DNA of 64,000 nt from SIG454 sp045578465 (GCA_045578465.1 JAZNKJ010000030.1:6381-70380), one strand, 5' to 3'. Positions 49,713 to 57,983 are shown, numbered from the stretch's first letter. Notes: generated from the sequence alone by a model not told the origin. Numbers and translations: made by a program.

Positions 49713-50273
49713 ATGAAAACTTTAAAAGCTATTGTAATCTTTATTTTGGTTGGTGTTTTTACAACTACTACATACGCCGCAGAGGTGCCGAGAGAATCGG
49801 CACCCTGCAACGCAACAGAAGAAACTATTATCACGGCAGAAGGACTTATAGGCGATATTCTAACGGAAGTACAAAACGGTTTGGGATATGCGGATGCAAG
49901 AGCGAAATCCCATAGAATCATTTTCGGTGCTTTTATGAACGGTCAGACAAACGGCTTTAGTTATGGTGAGCTTGTTGACATAGCCAATGGTGCAATTTTT
50001 CATTATCGAAATGCTTATCTTAGACCAAACTTCTATACTGAAAATGTTGAGAGAATAAGAAGCATTATTGCACATATAATTGATGATTATAAAAATGGAA
50101 AAATAACATATGCTGAAGCCGAATTTAATGCAAGAGTAAAAATCTATCAATCCATCAATCCGTCGTTTAATCCCGATGTGGAATTCGCAAAAGATCCTAT
50201 TTATAGAGATGTTCCACCCGTTGATAACAGCTTATTTGCAATAGCAAGAAAGTTGATTTTAGAAAGCAAATAA
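49713..50273 (+). CDS. secreted hypothetical protein
   Basis: A 186-residue protein with a clear signal peptide (MKTLKAIVIFILVGVFTTTTYA, cleavage near 22). The start at 49713 follows AAGGAGGTC. The mature part is helical with motifs AEGLIGDILTEVQNGLGYADAR and YGELVDIANGAIFHYRNAYLR; no Cys except one near the mature start, no known domain. It forms an operon with mobC and DUF6809. I do not recognise it. Confidence 0.6.
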   Translation: MKTLKAIVIFILVGVFTTTTYAAEVPRESAPCNATEETIITAEGLIGDILTEVQNGLGYADARAKSHRIIFGAFMNGQTNGFSYGELVDIANGAIFHYRNAYLRPNFYTENVERIRSIIAHIIDDYKNGKITYAEAEFNARVKIYQSINPSFNPDVEFAKDPIYRDVPPVDNSLFAIARKLILESK

Positions 50274-50283
50274 AAATTATTTT

Positions 50284-50330
50284 AATTAGTCAAGTGTAAA
50301 TTACTCATTTATACTTGACTAATTTGTTTT
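50284..50330. terminator. 18-bp stem terminator that also holds the next promoter's -35 box
   Basis: AATTAGTCAAGTGTAAAT (50284-50301) and ATTTATACTTGACTAATT (50307-50324), one G-T pair, 5-nt loop, then TGTTTTTG. The right arm includes TTGACT of the promoter at 50315. Confidence 0.75.
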
Positions 50331-50343
50331 TGTGTGTTATAAT
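50315..50343 (+). promoter_or_regulatory. promoter of the AAA ATPase gene
   Basis: TTGACT (50315-50320), 17 bp, TATAAT (50338-50343), 30 bp before the gene. Confidence 0.8.
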
Positions 50344-50372
50344 GTAGATAACCTAAAATGGAGGTCGTATAT

Positions 50373-51764
50373 ATGTTTATAGGCAGAGAACGAGAACTTG
50401 ATGCTCTGAATAAGCTTTATAAATCAAATAAATTTGAATTTGCGGTTATCTATGGCAGACGCCGTGTGGGTAAAACTGCGCTCATAAATGAGTTTATCGG
50501 CGATAAAAAAGCTATTTACTTTATGGGTGTTGAAAGTAACGCAAAGCAGAATCTTGAAAACTTCTCAAAAAGCATTATGGAGTTTGCAAGCAGTATTGAA
50601 ACCGAGTCCTCTTTTCTTTCGTTCCAGGCGGCGCTAGAGTATGTATTCAAGCTTGCAGAGAATGAGAGAATTATCCTCGCTATTGACGAATACCCTTATG
50701 TGGCTCGTTCATCAAAAAGTCTTGCATCTACTCTGCAGCTTTTGATTGATAAATATAAAGACACATCAAAATTGATGCTTATTCTCTGTGGTTCTTCTAT
50801 GTCGTATATGGAGGACCATGTGCTTGCATATAAAGCACCTTTATATGGGCGTAGAACGGCTCAAATGAAGCTTTTGCCATTTGACTTTGAAGAAACCTGC
50901 AGATATTTTAAAAATCTGTCAGACGAGGATAAAGCACTTATATACGGGGTTGCAGGTGGTACGCCTCAGTATCTTTTACAGATGGATGATAGTTTAAGTG
51001 TTGAAGATAATATCAAAAACACATATCTTAATCCGATTTCTTTCCTTTACGAAGAACCGACTAACCTTTTAAAACAAGAAGTTCGTGAGCCTGCAATTTA
51101 TACAGCTATTATTACTGCGATTGCAACGGGTTCTTCGAGAATGTCGGAAATTTCAAGCAAGGTTGGCGAAGATACTAATGTTTGTACGAACTACATCAAG
51201 AACCTTATGAATCTTGGTATCGTGCAGAAAGAAACTCCATACGGTGAAAAAGCTTCTCGTAAGTCGGTTTACTCTATCGAGGATAATATGTTCCGTTTCT
51301 GGTATCGTTTTGTGCTTGATAACAACTCAATTATAGCCCGTGGTGCTGCAGATTTGGTTTATAAGCGAATTGAACCTCAGCTTTCTGACTATATGGGGAA
51401 GGTTTTTGAAGAAATCTGTAAGCAATACCTTTGGAAACAGCTTCTTTCCGGCAACTGCCCGGTAGAGTTTAACTCACTTGGTCGTTGGTGGGGCAATGAT
51501 CCAAAAGAAAAGTGTCAGACTGAAATTGACATTATGGGTGAACAAGATAAAACCACAGCTCTTTTTGCGGAATGCAAATGGACAAACGAAAAGGTTGACC
51601 TTGGCGTTTTAGAAACGCTTGTAAAACGTAGTAATTTGTTTTCTTATAAAACAAAGCATTACTACCTTTTCTCAAAATCAGGATTCACAAAAGGTTGTAT
51701 TGATAAGGTTAATGAGATGGGTAATGTAAGTTTAGTGAGTTATAATGATATTTTAAAGATCTAG
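50373..51764 (+). CDS. AAA ATPase with C-terminal DUF234 nuclease-like domain
   Basis: A 463-residue protein of the archaeal-type ATPase/DUF234 family, common in gut bacteria and on mobile elements. Walker A is YGRRRVGKTAL (about 27-37), Walker B IILAIDEYPY, sensor ILCGSS. A winged helix (SRMSEISSKVGEDTNVCTNYI) follows. The C-terminal DUF234 part has EFNSLGRWWG, then TEIDIMGEQDK and LFAECKWTNEKV, a PD-(D/E)XK-like D...ExK arrangement. The ATG at 50373 follows GGAGGTC. Substrate and role are unknown; defence is possible given the neighbours. Confidence 0.8.
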   Translation: MFIGRERELDALNKLYKSNKFEFAVIYGRRRVGKTALINEFIGDKKAIYFMGVESNAKQNLENFSKSIMEFASSIETESSFLSFQAALEYVFKLAENERIILAIDEYPYVARSSKSLASTLQLLIDKYKDTSKLMLILCGSSMSYMEDHVLAYKAPLYGRRTAQMKLLPFDFEETCRYFKNLSDEDKALIYGVAGGTPQYLLQMDDSLSVEDNIKNTYLNPISFLYEEPTNLLKQEVREPAIYTAIITAIATGSSRMSEISSKVGEDTNVCTNYIKNLMNLGIVQKETPYGEKASRKSVYSIEDNMFRFWYRFVLDNNSIIARGAADLVYKRIEPQLSDYMGKVFEEICKQYLWKQLLSGNCPVEFNSLGRWWGNDPKEKCQTEIDIMGEQDKTTALFAECKWTNEKVDLGVLETLVKRSNLFSYKTKHYYLFSKSGFTKGCIDKVNEMGNVSLVSYNDILKI

Positions 51765-51781
51765 TTACAAAGGAGATTTGA

Positions 51782-52534
51782 ATGAGTAACAACAAAAGAA
51801 TAATTTGGTTTTTGTCATGGTGCACTGGCATAACATTAGTAGTTGCATATATTTTTAGTATAGTAGAATTCAAACATTTATATATATCGAATGATTTTAT
51901 ATTAGTTCTATTTGGCGGTTTATTTTCTAGTTTCTGCGTAATGTTATTGTCAGAAATAAAAAAATACGCTGATGCAAAAAGAACCACAGAAGATTTATTG
52001 TATCAGCAATTACTCAGGTTATACACGGAGCTTTCTTATGAAATTGAAAATGCTACAATGTTTTTGAATAATAAATCAGAAATTGTTCCGAGCGCATTAT
52101 TTGATATGAGAGCTCCTGCAATTTCACAGCTTAATATGTCACTGCGTTGCCTGGATTACAATCCATTTAGAAAGAATTCATTATATAACAATTTAGTGCA
52201 GTTTAAAAAGAATGAGATTTCTAGATTAGATTGCCATGTTGCGAATTATAATTATTTTCGACAAGCGTTAAATCTAACTCAGATAGAAACTCTAAAAATG
52301 GGTAATCCTCCTTATAATCCTACCGCTGCGGATAAACTTGTTGAAAAAGCTTTGACGAAAATAAGAAGCGAGGCGGAAGTCCAAAGAAAATCAATCGAAG
52401 GAGTTATTAATGTTGTTGTTTCGGAATTCCCTTGTAGATATAATTGGGATTCAGATAAAAATATAATAGATTCACATCACTTAGATTTAAAACAAAGCGA
52501 ACAACGTAATAAAGAATTCTTTGAAGTTCAATAA
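51782..52534 (+). CDS. two-TM membrane hypothetical protein
   Basis: A 250-residue protein with two N-terminal membrane segments (about 8-25 and 36-58) and a long helical cytoplasmic tail (60-250) containing YQQLLRLYTELSYEIENATMF and RSEAEVQRKSIEGVINVVVS. No family recognised. It follows the ATPase gene by 17 bp with AAAGGAGA, so they are likely one operon. Base composition is lower in GC than the chromosomal part. A membrane effector paired with the ATPase is one possibility, not shown. Confidence 0.55.
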   Translation: MSNNKRIIWFLSWCTGITLVVAYIFSIVEFKHLYISNDFILVLFGGLFSSFCVMLLSEIKKYADAKRTTEDLLYQQLLRLYTELSYEIENATMFLNNKSEIVPSALFDMRAPAISQLNMSLRCLDYNPFRKNSLYNNLVQFKKNEISRLDCHVANYNYFRQALNLTQIETLKMGNPPYNPTAADKLVEKALTKIRSEAEVQRKSIEGVINVVVSEFPCRYNWDSDKNIIDSHHLDLKQSEQRNKEFFEVQ

Positions 52535-52550
52535 ACTACATAGTGTATGT

Positions 52551-52583
52551 AAAAGCCTATTCCTTAAAAGGGATAGGCTTTTA
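52551..52583 (+). terminator. terminator after the ATPase/membrane protein operon
   Basis: Stem AAAAGCCTATTCC with GGGATAGGCTTTT (one mismatch), 6-nt loop, then TT. Confidence 0.75.
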
Positions 52584-52607
52584 ATTGTACTATTTATTTA
52601 AAACATA

Positions 52608-52652
52608 TTGACAAATACTTATTTTTATTATATAATAGTTTGTAAGTTAACT
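52608..52652 (+). promoter_or_regulatory. promoter and possible operator of the XRE-methyltransferase operon
   Basis: TTGACA (52608-52613), 17 bp, TATAAT (52631-52636), perfect consensus. A near-palindrome GTAAGTTAACTAAC follows at the start of the transcript, a candidate binding site for the XRE protein. Confidence 0.8.
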
Positions 52653-52675
52653 AACGTACATAGAGGTGATGAAAA

Positions 52676-53119
52676 ATGAACGAAAATAAGAAAACAAAAT
52701 GCTCTGAATATGATTTGGAATTATTGTCATCTGAAGAAAGTTTTGGACAATACCTCAGAAGGGTACGTATGTGTCAAGGCATATCAATTCGACAATTAGC
52801 TAAAAAAATAGATATTACACCCACATATCTTAGTGACATTGAGAACGGAAATAATAAACCGCCGGATAAAGTTCTGCTTCTTAAAATCATTAACGAATTA
52901 CAATTAGATTCTTCTTTGAAAACTAAAAGCAATTTGTTTGATTTGGCTGCAAAAGAACGAAATGATATCCCGATAGATATTAAAGACTATATTTTGAGCA
53001 ATAGTAGTATTCTTCAAATAATACGAGAGGCAAAAGAAAAATCTTCCTCTGACAAAGAAATAAAGAGTCGTATTTTGAAAAGAACTGGAGGAAATGATTA
53101 TGAAAAGCAAAAATCCTAA
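52676..53119 (+). CDS. XRE family regulator (possible restriction-modification controller)
   Basis: A 147-residue protein with a Cro/C1-type helix-turn-helix at about 23-78 (FGQYLRRVRMCQGISIRQLAKK, then TPTYLSDIENGNNKPP). The C-terminal 65 residues are charged and helical. It is the first gene of an operon with two methyltransferases, overlapping the first by 20 bp. This is the layout of controller proteins that time modification before restriction. AGAGGTGA precedes the ATG. Confidence 0.85.
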   Translation: MNENKKTKCSEYDLELLSSEESFGQYLRRVRMCQGISIRQLAKKIDITPTYLSDIENGNNKPPDKVLLLKIINELQLDSSLKTKSNLFDLAAKERNDIPIDIKDYILSNSSILQIIREAKEKSSSDKEIKSRILKRTGGNDYEKQKS

Positions 53120-54185
53120 AATCACTCTAAAAATTTTAAAAAGCGTAAACAACCCCAGTTCTATGCATGGAATATATCCATATAGGGGAAAAATTTCTGC
53201 TATAGACGCCGCTGATATTATTTCACAACTTCCTGATAAAGGGACTTTATTAGACCCGTTTTGTGGCTCCGGAACAATTGTTTATGAGGCAATGCAGCAT
53301 GGGCTAAATGCAATTGGTGTTGATAATAATCCATTGGCAATTCAAATTGCTAAAGCAAAGGTGGATTTGAATGCTGCTGATTTTTTGTCTGATTGCAACG
53401 AAATAATTGAAAAAGCAAAAATAGATTTAGAAAATGGGAATTATGTAGGAATGCCTGAAAATGTAGCGAAGTCATTCCATCATCAGACCGCTATTGAAAT
53501 AATGTGTGTAAAAAATTATTTTGACACCATGGGAGACTATTTAAAAGGTGTTTTTTATGGATCTATTGCACTTGCAGCAAGAGGATGTAACGGTTACATG
53601 TGGACTTCCAGTACAGTCGGTAAAAATATTGAACCTAAAACATATATCAATTTTTTTGATAAATTCATTAGCAAAGCCAAAAAGCATTCTAAATACCTTT
53701 TAAAAGAGCCCAAAAGCACATCAAATATAATTTCTGGAGATAGTAGAAAACTTTCAAGTTTCATAAAAGAAAAGAGCGTGAATTTTGTTTTTACAAGTCC
53801 ACCATATTTTGATGGTTTAGATTATACCGCATATTATGGCAAGTTAATATATGAAATTTTTGGTGAGGACAGATGTGAAATTAAGCAAAATTTGATACAA
53901 CATGCTGATACCTATAGAGAAGATATGAAAATGGTATTAGATGAATTAGATAAAGTAACCACAGATGATGCTCTGATAATATTTGTTGTCGGAGATAAAA
54001 AAGTCAAAAGCAAGATTATAAACGGCGGCGAATTTTTTGATCAAATAAAAAAGGCATCATATATATCAGAAAGATCATATAGTGGAACATCTAGCCAGGT
54101 GTTTGATGTGTTAAATAAGACAGAAAGAAAAGAACAAATTGTTGTTTGGGACAAACTTAATGGAGAGGTGATAACATATGAATAA
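53100..54185 (+). CDS. amino-methyltransferase (DNA N6-adenine or N4-cytosine type), first of pair
   Basis: A 361-residue DNA modification methylase. The SAM motif LLDPFCGSGTIVYEA (about 50-64) comes first, followed by GVDNNPLAI. The catalytic FTSPPYFDGLDY comes near 231-242. The SPPY form indicates exocyclic amino methylation, and the motif order is that of permuted alpha/gamma-like enzymes. The ATG at 53100 is eight bases from GGAGG; the ATG at 53094 is too close. It overlaps the next methylase by 8 bp. A pair of methylases suggests an asymmetric recognition site. Confidence 0.85.
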   Translation: MKSKNPKITLKILKSVNNPSSMHGIYPYRGKISAIDAADIISQLPDKGTLLDPFCGSGTIVYEAMQHGLNAIGVDNNPLAIQIAKAKVDLNAADFLSDCNEIIEKAKIDLENGNYVGMPENVAKSFHHQTAIEIMCVKNYFDTMGDYLKGVFYGSIALAARGCNGYMWTSSTVGKNIEPKTYINFFDKFISKAKKHSKYLLKEPKSTSNIISGDSRKLSSFIKEKSVNFVFTSPPYFDGLDYTAYYGKLIYEIFGEDRCEIKQNLIQHADTYREDMKMVLDELDKVTTDDALIIFVVGDKKVKSKIINGGEFFDQIKKASYISERSYSGTSSQVFDVLNKTERKEQIVVWDKLNGEVITYE

Positions 54186-54984
54186 GAAACCTGCTGCAAA
54201 TATACACATTGGAGATAGTAGAAATATGAAAGAGGTTGCGGATAATTCTGTTAATCTTATAATCACTAGTCCTCCATATGGAGCTCTTAAAGATTATGAA
54301 AATGATGAACAGATCGGGTTGAATCAATCATATCAAACCTATATTAAAAATCTCGAGGATGTTTGGAAAGAGTGTATACGAGTACTTGCTCCTGACGGAA
54401 AACTTTGTATAAATATAATGCCATTATTCGAGTCTGGAAGTGCAACACCATTTAATAGACGAGTAACTCACACGGTTATCTCTGATTTGGAAAAATTTAT
54501 GGATAGTACTGGTGAGATGTTCACTTTTGCACTTTATATATGGGATAAAAGAAAAATTGCAAGATTTAGTTCGTTTGGGAGTTATCCTTATCCGACAAAT
54601 ATATTCTCTACATTTCCTTATGAATGGATAATTGTATTTTGCAAAAAAGGGAAAAGACCTCCCGTAAGTAGTGAAATTAAGGAAAAATCCAAATTAACTC
54701 ATCAAGAATGGGCGGATTGGGCAATAAATTCATTTTGGGAAATGCAACCTGCCAAGGCGAAAGTAGAGGGGCATCCTGCGCCGTTTCCTAAGGAATTGCC
54801 TCATAGATTGATTAAGCTTTATAGTTTTTGGGGTGATACGGTATTAGATCCGTTTATGGGAACCGGCACCACTGCCGAAGCAGCGCTTGAATTGGGGCGT
54901 AATGCAATAGGATATGAGATAAATCCTGAATTCAAAAAACTAATTGATGTGAAAATTGATCGGGCATTATCAGAAATGGAATAA
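54178..54984 (+). CDS. site-specific DNA methyltransferase (beta type), second of pair
   Basis: A 268-residue amino-methyltransferase. Here the catalytic TSPPYGALKDY (about 30-40) precedes the SAM motif VLDPFMGTGTTAEAALELGR near 220, the beta-group order, and the reverse of its neighbour. The N-terminus NIHIGDSRNMKEVADNSVNL is typical of this family. It probably modifies the other strand of the same asymmetric site. GGAGAGGTGATA precedes the ATG. The gene ends within a perfect 46-bp palindrome. Confidence 0.88.
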   Translation: MNKKPAANIHIGDSRNMKEVADNSVNLIITSPPYGALKDYENDEQIGLNQSYQTYIKNLEDVWKECIRVLAPDGKLCINIMPLFESGSATPFNRRVTHTVISDLEKFMDSTGEMFTFALYIWDKRKIARFSSFGSYPYPTNIFSTFPYEWIIVFCKKGKRPPVSSEIKEKSKLTHQEWADWAINSFWEMQPAKAKVEGHPAPFPKELPHRLIKLYSFWGDTVLDPFMGTGTTAEAALELGRNAIGYEINPEFKKLIDVKIDRALSEME

Positions 54985-55026
54985 ACATAAAATGCGATGC
55001 TTTAAAGCATCGCATTTTATGTTTAT
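54981..55026. terminator. perfect 46-bp palindrome, bidirectional terminator
   Basis: Two 23-bp arms without spacer (core GATGCTTTAAAGCATC). It covers the stop codons of both the second methylase (54984) and the convergent nuclease gene (55023). The ends are AT-rich, as for a shared terminator. Confidence 0.85.
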
Positions 55027-55913
55027 AGAGAAGTGATAATATATTCATTATCGTTTTTAACAACTTTTCCTGAAGATAATAAGCCAATAGTACATTCTTC
55101 CTCAAACAATGGGTATAGAAACGTGTCCCAACAATAATCTGTGCCAAAAGTACAGTATTTGCATGCTAAAGCCCAAAGAGCATTTGCGGAAATAAATTTT
55201 ATGCTGTTATTGCCTAAAAGATTATAAAAACGTTCTGTTTTTCCGCCAATTTTCCCAGTACAATACGGTGAGGTTGTGGGAAATAAATCTGTTTCCGAGC
55301 CGCCTATTAGAGTTATATACACGTATTTGTTTGTAGAGTTATCAATTACCTCGGTATACTTTTTGTGTTGTTCAACAAAACGTTCATCAGACAGAGCATC
55401 ATCAAGAGTGGTTTTAGATTCCATAATGATTAATTTATGCTCGTTAATTGAACAAATATCCAGTCTTCCGTTTCTGTCGTAATCAGGATGAAACACAGGA
55501 ACCTCCATGCCGATTCGGTTGTCAGTAGAACAAATACTGTTTAATACACCAGCTGCCCAAGGTTGAATATTTGAAGTTTCATCAATGGATGTAAATGATT
55601 CCAAGTTCTTAGTTGGATTTTTTAGTTGTTTCTTGGCAACTGGAATATCAATCTTGTTCCCCAAGAATGCATTTTGTGCAGTATCCTCGATTATATCAGT
55701 GCCCCAAAATTCTATAAATTTACTTTTTAACTCCTCGTTGTTTAATATGCAAAAAAGACACCCGAAACAATATTTTGTAAATTCAGGAGAAGAATTAGAC
55801 ATATCTAGTCCGTTACATTTATGTAGTATCGTATAATTATGGTTGGTTTGATTTTTAGGAATATTTTTTACAAATGCATCTATATCTTTATATTTTCTGT
55901 AGTTGTATATCAT
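55023..55913 (-). CDS. PD-(D/E)XK nuclease, probable restriction subunit
   Basis: A 296-residue protein. A nuclease core is visible around residues 137-167: Glu137 in GMEVPVFHP, Asp152 in GRLDICSI, and the Glu165-Ser-Lys167 in IIMESKTTLDD. A helix with EQHKKYTEVI follows. The N-terminal part has a Cys pair (CFGCLFC). Family not recognised. Its start overlaps the stop codon of the 402-aa gene (ATGA), so they are made together. Convergent to two methylases, it is the best candidate for the cleaving subunit. Confidence 0.7.
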   Translation of the reverse strand: MIYNYRKYKDIDAFVKNIPKNQTNHNYTILHKCNGLDMSNSSPEFTKYCFGCLFCILNNEELKSKFIEFWGTDIIEDTAQNAFLGNKIDIPVAKKQLKNPTKNLESFTSIDETSNIQPWAAGVLNSICSTDNRIGMEVPVFHPDYDRNGRLDICSINEHKLIIMESKTTLDDALSDERFVEQHKKYTEVIDNSTNKYVYITLIGGSETDLFPTTSPYCTGKIGGKTERFYNLLGNNSIKFISANALWALACKYCTFGTDYCWDTFLYPLFEEECTIGLLSSGKVVKNDNEYIITSL

Positions 55914-57118
55914 TCAAACATATCCTCTATAATAAAATTTGCGAGATCTTTTGCCTCGGCTGTTACATCTTCGTCTAAAATTTGTTCGTTAATTTTAGTA
56001 AGTGGAACGAGCAATCCTTCATCATTTTCAATAAAAGGGATTCCAACTATATCAGCAATTTCTGCCTCCGAAGCCATTATGTCTTCGAGGTTGTTCCCGG
56101 AAGATATAAAGTAATTCTCGCGTTTTTTCATTGACTCAACTAATCTTTCGAAATCTAAAGCTGCGTTATTGATACTACAGTAGTTTAAAACCTTAACAAA
56201 AACATAACGACGGTTTAATATTTTAGAATTATTCTGCATGGTGGCTCTTCTTAAATCTTCTCCGCCGTTTTCACGCATAGAACCGACATTTTTATGTAAA
56301 CGAGAAAAGGACAGAGGATTGTTTACCATAAAATTATTAATAAAAAGTTCTTTTGTAATCTCACTTTTTTCAAATGTCCGAACAGTTAATTCTTCTTTAT
56401 TAACAAAATCGCGATATTTAAGTTGTGGTAATGTTTCGGCGGGATTTATCCCGTCAGTTGTTTTGGGTATTAAAAGACCAGTGGTAACACACCATCCTAT
56501 AATTTTGGAAACAGTTCTTGTATTACTGTCACGTTGGCTGTCTGTTGACAAGTTGATTATTCTTGTAATACCATCATCGCCAGTATACTCAACGCTTTCT
56601 TCTGTTTTTGGATAACCTAGATAAACTCCAGAATATGAGAATTCGTCATCTAAACCGCTTAATTTACTCAGAAAACCTACAAGCGGACCATACGAGAGAA
56701 CTGCTTCTCTGGCAATGTTAGTCCACTCCTCGGAAGTAAATTCAGTTTGTACCCAACGTTTTCCTGATTCTGAGATTTTATACGTTCTTTTTCCGTCTCT
56801 AGCAATAAAACCTAAAGCTTCAAGAGAGCCACCTACATCACTTACGGCTTTGGATTTTGTAGAATCGCTATCTACAGACTGTGTAGCATAGCATTTTGAT
56901 GAATCCAAAGGATTGTTTAAAAATCTACAACAGTTTATGCCGATACACGGTTTTAGCAATTGGCAATAGTTGTGAACATTATCCTCATCATCTTCATCAA
57001 ACTTAAAATCACTTAAAGAAAAAGACGTGTTTGTACCAAACTTTTCATATCTAGATTGTAATATATAATATAAGCACTCTAATCGACTGCCATACTTTCT
57101 ATTTAATAATAATGCCAT
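55910..57118 (-). CDS. 402-aa protein of unknown family in the restriction-like operon
   Basis: A 402-residue protein, no family recognised. Visible: LNRKYGSRLECLYYILQSRYEKFG at the start, then a Cys group (C at about 53, 60, 64 and 65; GINCCRFLNN). Next come winged-helix-like segments (GGSLEALGFIARDGKRTYKISESGKRWV and TRTVSKIIGWCVTTGLLIP). The acidic C-terminus is helical. Two winged helices suggest DNA recognition, so it may be the specificity subunit. It lies two bases after the Fe-S gene and is coupled to the nuclease gene. AGAGGAGAA precedes the ATG. Confidence 0.6.
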   Translation of the reverse strand: MALLLNRKYGSRLECLYYILQSRYEKFGTNTSFSLSDFKFDEDDEDNVHNYCQLLKPCIGINCCRFLNNPLDSSKCYATQSVDSDSTKSKAVSDVGGSLEALGFIARDGKRTYKISESGKRWVQTEFTSEEWTNIAREAVLSYGPLVGFLSKLSGLDDEFSYSGVYLGYPKTEESVEYTGDDGITRIINLSTDSQRDSNTRTVSKIIGWCVTTGLLIPKTTDGINPAETLPQLKYRDFVNKEELTVRTFEKSEITKELFINNFMVNNPLSFSRLHKNVGSMRENGGEDLRRATMQNNSKILNRRYVFVKVLNYCSINNAALDFERLVESMKKRENYFISSGNNLEDIMASEAEIADIVGIPFIENDEGLLVPLTKINEQILDEDVTAEAKDLANFIIEDMFE

Positions 57119-57120
57119 TT

Positions 57121-57744
57121 TTATTCTCCTCTGAAGTATTCATAAATATTTCTCATTGTAAAAAAATGAAACTCAGTTTTATCTTTTACATTTAAATAAA
57201 TCTCTTCGGGTAGTAAGAAAGCAACCTGTACATTCATATCCGTATATTGTTTATTATATTTCATAGCAACTTCTTCGTAAGAGCGGTTGTAGAAGTCAAT
57301 TTTACCAGCAGAATGGAGCACTTTGATTAAATACAAGTTGTTCCCGCTCTTTACTGATATGTCTATTCTTTTTTGACGACAGTTCCCTTCAGTTTTTACC
57401 TCGCTTGCAACCGGAATATTTAGAAGCAAATTTAAAGCGATATTAGTTAAGTTGAGATTTTTTAAAACGATTTTGTCGTTACATTCAAGGACAAGTGAGT
57501 TATCAATACTTAATTCCGGGCAGGCAACACTACACATATAACAGCAATCGCATTCGTCTGAAATAACAAGTTTGCTATCGTTTATGCTTTGAGCGTTTTT
57601 GTAGCAGATAGGATATAATTCTTTGTGTACATAGTTACCTTCTATAAAATCATCCAAAGAAATCATAGTTGCAATTTTATAAGCTACACATTGTGGCAAC
57701 TGACGATCTTTAAAATCACAGCCTTTACAAAATGTTTTATCCAT
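57121..57744 (-). CDS. ferredoxin-motif protein with degenerate nuclease-like domain
   Basis: A 207-residue protein. It has a Cys-rich N-terminus: CKGC at 6-9, Cys19, Cys47, then an exact ferredoxin-type CxxCxxCxxxCP at 65-76 that should hold a [4Fe-4S] cluster. The second half contains KRIDISVKSGNNLYLIKVLHS (Asp128, Lys141), which looks like a PD-(D/E)XK core in which the usual Glu before x-Lys is Leu. The ATG at 57744 is chosen (AGGTG six bases upstream); a GTG at 57753 overlaps that site. First gene of the three-gene operon. Function unknown. Confidence 0.6.
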   Translation of the reverse strand: MDKTFCKGCDFKDRQLPQCVAYKIATMISLDDFIEGNYVHKELYPICYKNAQSINDSKLVISDECDCCYMCSVACPELSIDNSLVLECNDKIVLKNLNLTNIALNLLLNIPVASEVKTEGNCRQKRIDISVKSGNNLYLIKVLHSAGKIDFYNRSYEEVAMKYNKQYTDMNVQVAFLLPEEIYLNVKDKTEFHFFTMRNIYEYFRGE

Positions 57745-57779
57745 ATTTAACACCTATTCTATATAATTAATCAGAGTAT

Positions 57780-57808
57780 ATTATAGCATATAAGGATGAA
57801 AAATGCAA
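57780..57808 (-). promoter_or_regulatory. promoter of the three-gene restriction-like operon
   Basis: On the minus strand: TTGCAT (57808-57803), 17 bp, TATAAT (57785-57780). Confidence 0.7.
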
Positions 57809-57868
57809 GAATTTGGAGGCAAATAACGGAATATAAGTAACAAATTTTGGAACATTTATCGTCGAAAA

Positions 57869-57897
57869 TTGACTTGTATACATAATAATGGTATAAT
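57869..57897 (+). promoter_or_regulatory. promoter of hamA-hamB
   Basis: TTGACT (57869-57874), 17 bp, TATAAT (57892-57897) with a TGG extension. It leaves a leader of about 125 nt before hamA. Confidence 0.75.
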
Positions 57898-57951
57898 AAC
57901 TATAATAAAAGAAAGCATTTATTAATAAAAAATCGAATCAATATGTTGGGA

Positions 57952-57983
57952 ATGTTAAATTGTTATTATAGTGCATTTAACAT
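57952..57983 (+). promoter_or_regulatory. inverted repeat in the hamAB leader
   Basis: ATGTTAAAT (57952-57960) and ATTTAACAT (57975-57983), perfect 9-bp arms with 14 bp between; a possible operator or RNA hairpin. Confidence 0.45.

Noticed and set aside
52676..54984. The two methylases considered as one enzyme split by a frameshift
   Set aside because: Each has both SAM and SPPY motifs in opposite order, so they are two complete enzymes.
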